Source: Candidatus Poribacteria bacterium
Lineage (GTDB): Bacteria > Poribacteria > WGA-4E > JAJDTR01
Assembly: GCA_028820655.1 (NCBI GenBank)
Contig: JAPPIK010000006.1
Coordinates: forward strand, 1-46,740
Length of the DNA: 46,740 bases
Reading direction: 5' to 3'
The stretch's first letter is position 1; each line of letters begins with the position of its first letter. The notes under the pieces were generated by a model. The model ran no database searches. It was not told the DNA's origin and saw nothing but the letters and a program-made list of their open reading frames with translations. Below, piece after piece: positions 43,847 to 46,740 of this stretch. A program made the translations under genes and the position numbers.

Positions 43847-46192
43847 CTACTTCGTCACGATCATCTTCTTCGTCGCCGTGAAGGTATCTGTCGAGAGAGT
43901 ATAGAAATACGTCCCTGCCGCAACCGGCTCTCCGCGATCGTTTTTCCCATCCCAATGTGCGGCTTCGGAAGTCGAAATGTAGCGGCCAGGTGGGCGTATT
44001 CCCAAGGGGATACGGCGTACGAGATGTCCATGATTGCTATAAATGTGCATCGATACATCGGAGGTAGCTGTAATCTGAAAGGGTAACCAAGTTTCGGGAT
44101 TAAACGGATTGGGATAGTTTTGCAGCAGAAGATTTTGCCGCGGGGGGAATGAGATTATGAATTCCTCTAGAGCTTGAATGGCGCGACGCGCCAGAGGTGA
44201 CTCGTCCAACGAGCGGATCAGTTCCGTGTAAATACGACGCAACTCGGCTTGCGACAACTCGGCATTGATTTCCGATGGTATGGCTCCCGGCGCTTGCGCG
44301 TCGTTCTCGTAAGTGTCGCCAAAGCGGGAGGCGACAAGTGTGAGATCAAGGATGTTGACGACGCCATCGCGATTGACATCCGGGTTGATTTCAAGCCCAA
44401 AGACAATCCGTTGCCCGAAAAATTCTGTGACTATGACGAGGTCGAATATGTCGACGACACCGTCTCGGTTCACATCCCATGGACGCAAAGGTTCCTCAAC
44501 GATAACGGTAGCCTCTGTGACGGGACAGTCAATCGGTTCCTGATCTGAATTGGCAAGCTTAAAGTTCTCCAATTGAATCTTGCATGTCCCAGCGGCTTTT
44601 GATCGAAATAGGACTTCCAGAAGAATCCCGCTATTGTCGGGATTTGGTTCTCCTATCCTGGTTGCGGCAACGCCTTCGTATAACCCCTCGTCTTGAAGAA
44701 TTTCTCCAGGTTTACCTATGCCGGAGGCACCAAAGATGCTTTTGAACTCGGTAACGGTTACAAATGTGAGCAGATCCGGATCTGTCCATCGGAGATCGAA
44801 TTGAAAACCTGCAAGATCCGGTAAAGAGTCGGCGAGAATTTTTACCGTGAACTCTTCCTCCAAGCCTATATTCAGGTGCTGTGGAATCAGTTGAACAGAG
44901 CAAGTTCGCGGCGGCTCAAACGGCGTAAGGAATGAGGAGGGTTCCGACCAGTCACTGACGATGCCGAAACCTCCTGTACGTACACGCCACCAAAACTGGG
45001 AGAGTTCAATCTCCAGTGAAAAGGTGAGCCTGTTCATTAACACGGTTGCCGATTCAAATACCACGAAAAAATCCGCATCAAGCGCAATCTCAATATCGTG
45101 ATAGATAGCATCTCCGGCTGCCTGCCACTGCAGAATGGTGCTTGGAGGTTCAACAAGTGTCTCCCCTCGGGGTGAGAGTGGAACGGGGGTCGCGGGATCT
45201 GCACGCCATACACGGATAGACGTATTATCTCCGCCCGTTGTTGCAAAGAGTTTTCCTTCCGGACTGAATGCCAGATCGTGCTTCGACTTGGCATCGAATG
45301 ATCTAAGTTCTTGATATCTTGCGACATTTTGCCCTGCGACATCCCAGAATTTAACGCTGTTGTCTCTCTCGGAATTTGCCAATCCGATCGCTAACAAACG
45401 AGCGTCAGGGCTAAATGCCACCGACAGTACGGGCCGATCGTATGTCGCAAGGGGCAAGTTTGAACCCTCATCCTCGTCGGCCGCCTCGGCCGCCGGCTCG
45501 TTTTTCCACAAGCGCACAGTGCCATCCCACGACCCCGACGCGATTAGTTCTCCATCCGGATGCATCGCAACCGACCAGACACGCTCTACGTGTCCAACGA
45601 ACGTTTCAATCAATGTGCCTGTTGACACATCCCAAAGACGCACCGTATTGTCGTCCGATCCAGAGACAATCTGCTCCCCATCGCTGCTGAAATCAACAGA
45701 TAAAACAACATCCACATGACCTCTGAATACCCTGCGCAGCAGACCGGAATCGATCTGCCATAGCCTCAAAGTGCCATCCGTTACGCCAAAGACGACCTGC
45801 TGTTCGTCAGGGCTAAGCGCAATTGATGTGACTTGATCCAAACCAGCCCGAAACCGGCGAATCTCTCGTTCCTCCGTCACGTTCCACAATCGTACGGTGC
45901 CGTCCACCGAGGCCGAAATAAGCTCATCGTTACTTCTAAACGCAAGGCCTGTTATGTGTCCCTCATGCCCCGCGAGGGTGTGAACTTTAGACGCGGCTGA
46001 TACATCCCAGATATAGATCTTGTGGTCGTTACCATCGGCGGCAAGCCATTTGCCATCGGTACTAAACGCAAGTTCGAAAGCGCTGCTCTCGTGCGGGAGC
46101 AGCGTCTCGGATGGGAAGTTGGCATAGCTATTTGCGCAAAGTTCCCATAAAGAAACAGCCAGTAACAGGTTTAGAAGGGATAGTTTTTTCAT
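43847..46192 (-). CDS. Secreted WD40 / cohesin-like / dockerin protein with FlgD-like C-terminus
   Basis: A 781-aa protein from ATG 46192 (GGAG eight nt upstream; a Met two codons earlier is too close to it). The signal peptide ends near ANSYA-NF. Seven WD40 blades follow (about 35-345) with typical ends such as DGTVRLWNV, DNTVRLWDV and DGTVRLWKN. A short fibronectin-like segment precedes a cohesin-like domain (about 435-560; VKILADSLPDLAGFQFDLRW, GILLEVLFRSKAAG). A dockerin-type pair of calcium loops follows (DVNRDGVVDIFDLVIV and DVNRDGVVNILDLTLV, about 565-620). The C-terminus has the NYPNPFNPETWLPFQI and WDGKNDRGEPVAAGTYFY elements of FlgD/T9SS-type modules. Cohesin and dockerin together suggest protein-protein assembly at the surface rather than a true cellulosome. 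It is cotranscribed with the giant gene downstream (11-bp gap). Confidence 0.85.
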   Translation of the reverse strand: MKKLSLLNLLLAVSLWELCANSYANFPSETLLPHESSAFELAFSTDGKWLAADGNDHKIYIWDVSAASKVHTLAGHEGHITGLAFRSNDELISASVDGTVRLWNVTEEREIRRFRAGLDQVTSIALSPDEQQVVFGVTDGTLRLWQIDSGLLRRVFRGHVDVVLSVDFSSDGEQIVSGSDDNTVRLWDVSTGTLIETFVGHVERVWSVAMHPDGELIASGSWDGTVRLWKNEPAAEAADEDEGSNLPLATYDRPVLSVAFSPDARLLAIGLANSERDNSVKFWDVAGQNVARYQELRSFDAKSKHDLAFSPEGKLFATTGGDNTSIRVWRADPATPVPLSPRGETLVEPPSTILQWQAAGDAIYHDIEIALDADFFVVFESATVLMNRLTFSLEIELSQFWWRVRTGGFGIVSDWSEPSSFLTPFEPPRTCSVQLIPQHLNIGLEEEFTVKILADSLPDLAGFQFDLRWTDPDLLTFVTVTEFKSIFGASGIGKPGEILQDEGLYEGVAATRIGEPNPDNSGILLEVLFRSKAAGTCKIQLENFKLANSDQEPIDCPVTEATVIVEEPLRPWDVNRDGVVDIFDLVIVTEFFGQRIVFGLEINPDVNRDGVVNILDLTLVASRFGDTYENDAQAPGAIPSEINAELSQAELRRIYTELIRSLDESPLARRAIQALEEFIISFPPRQNLLLQNYPNPFNPETWLPFQITATSDVSMHIYSNHGHLVRRIPLGIRPPGRYISTSEAAHWDGKNDRGEPVAAGTYFYTLSTDTFTATKKMIVTK

Positions 46193-46740
46193 TCTCATTT
46201 CTCCGCCGGCAAAGAATAGTTGAGGCGAAAACCGCGTATGCAAAAACATGGATGGGGGGTAGTTTAGCACCTTTCATGCCAACTGTGCGGACAATTCGGA
46301 TTCGACTCACCCCCGCTGATGGGAACTTACATAGCGAGTTATTCCGAATTGCCTTGGTTCACCGTGTGCATTTTCCCACATCCACCACTAGAACTCAGAT
46401 TCGGCAGATTTGGATGCCTATGTCGGACACAGCCAAGGGCTAAGTCGAGGAGAATCAACTGCGGCGTCGTGTTATTACGAGCGCTCAAGCCCGCGGGCCG
46501 AAACCTCAAATCAGTGTCTCTTCGGGATTCAAGTGTGGAATAGGAAATTGGCATAGGACTCATGAGTCGAATACTCAAATCCGCCTAATTCTACAGTATG
46601 GAAGTTCTATCGCCTTCCCCATGAGGACCAGCTTAAGAGAGTTTATCTAGTATCTGGTGGAGTTTTCCGTCGCAAACCCCATAGTCCGTCTCTATTTGGT
46701 GGAAAGCCGGTGCGGTTGGAAACCGCACCTACCGTGGGGT
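46193..46740. repeat. Right-end intergenic region with perfect hairpin
   Basis: About 550 bp upstream of the WD40 gene. It contains that gene's ribosome site (GGAG at 46201-46204). Near the end of the window is a perfect hairpin, GGTGCGGTT-GGA-AACCGCACC (46709-46729), followed by TACC, of the same class as those at 38247 and 38324. No convincing gene lies here; the short frames on both strands lack motifs. The sequence continues beyond the window. Confidence 0.6.

Overview
The window looks like chromosomal DNA of a Gram-negative-type bacterium with a large accessory genome, most plausibly Candidatus Poribacteria or a near relative. That is an inference. It rests on the many small palindromic cassettes between genes, the WD40/cohesin/dockerin and propeller giants with FlgD-like C-termini, the LamG and PmoA-like (DUF6807) proteins, the DUF3526-like ABC-2 permeases, and a bacterial Selenoprotein N homologue. 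No rRNA or other phylogenetic marker was available to confirm it. TGA is used as an ordinary stop (for example in the TolC and NEW3 genes), so the genetic code is standard.

Left third (1-24 kb): an export system and its expansions. A minus-strand set encodes an ABC ATPase, a periplasmic coiled-coil/NEW3 protein with a C-terminal membrane anchor, and a TolC-type outer membrane channel. Around it are three pairs of ABC-2 permeases (6.5-9.5, 11.2-14.5 and 19.2-23.5 kb). Each pair has one type A (about 500 aa) followed in transcription order by one type B (about 460-480 aa), so the pair appears to have been triplicated and one copy inverted. Between the pairs lie a SelN-like selenoprotein gene with an in-frame TGA, a membrane-anchored penicillin-acylase family Ntn hydrolase, a PmoA-like protein and a LamG gene broken by one nonsense codon. 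The spacers are filled with hairpin repeats.

Middle (23.6-31 kb): mostly conserved genes on the minus strand. These are an XRE regulator with a long C-terminal domain, an RluA-type pseudouridine synthase, an IscS/NifS cysteine desulfurase, threonyl-tRNA synthetase without a TGS domain, a tRNA-Gly/Cys/Val cluster with a clear intrinsic terminator, and a primary-like sigma-70 factor.

Right third (31-46.7 kb): envelope and signalling genes, all on the minus strand. One operon runs from an outer-membrane-barrel/transglutaminase fusion through a FecR-like secreted protein and a CHASE2 histidine kinase to an NtrC-type response regulator that lacks the GAFTGA loop. A second transcription unit encodes a secreted WD40/cohesin/dockerin protein and a giant propeller/Ig-repeat protein.

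The strongest finding is the selenoprotein: two reading frames separated only by TGA join into one SelN-like protein with the family's SCU motif. The second group of interest is the sensor operon with the atypical AAA+ regulator and the triplicated permease pairs.
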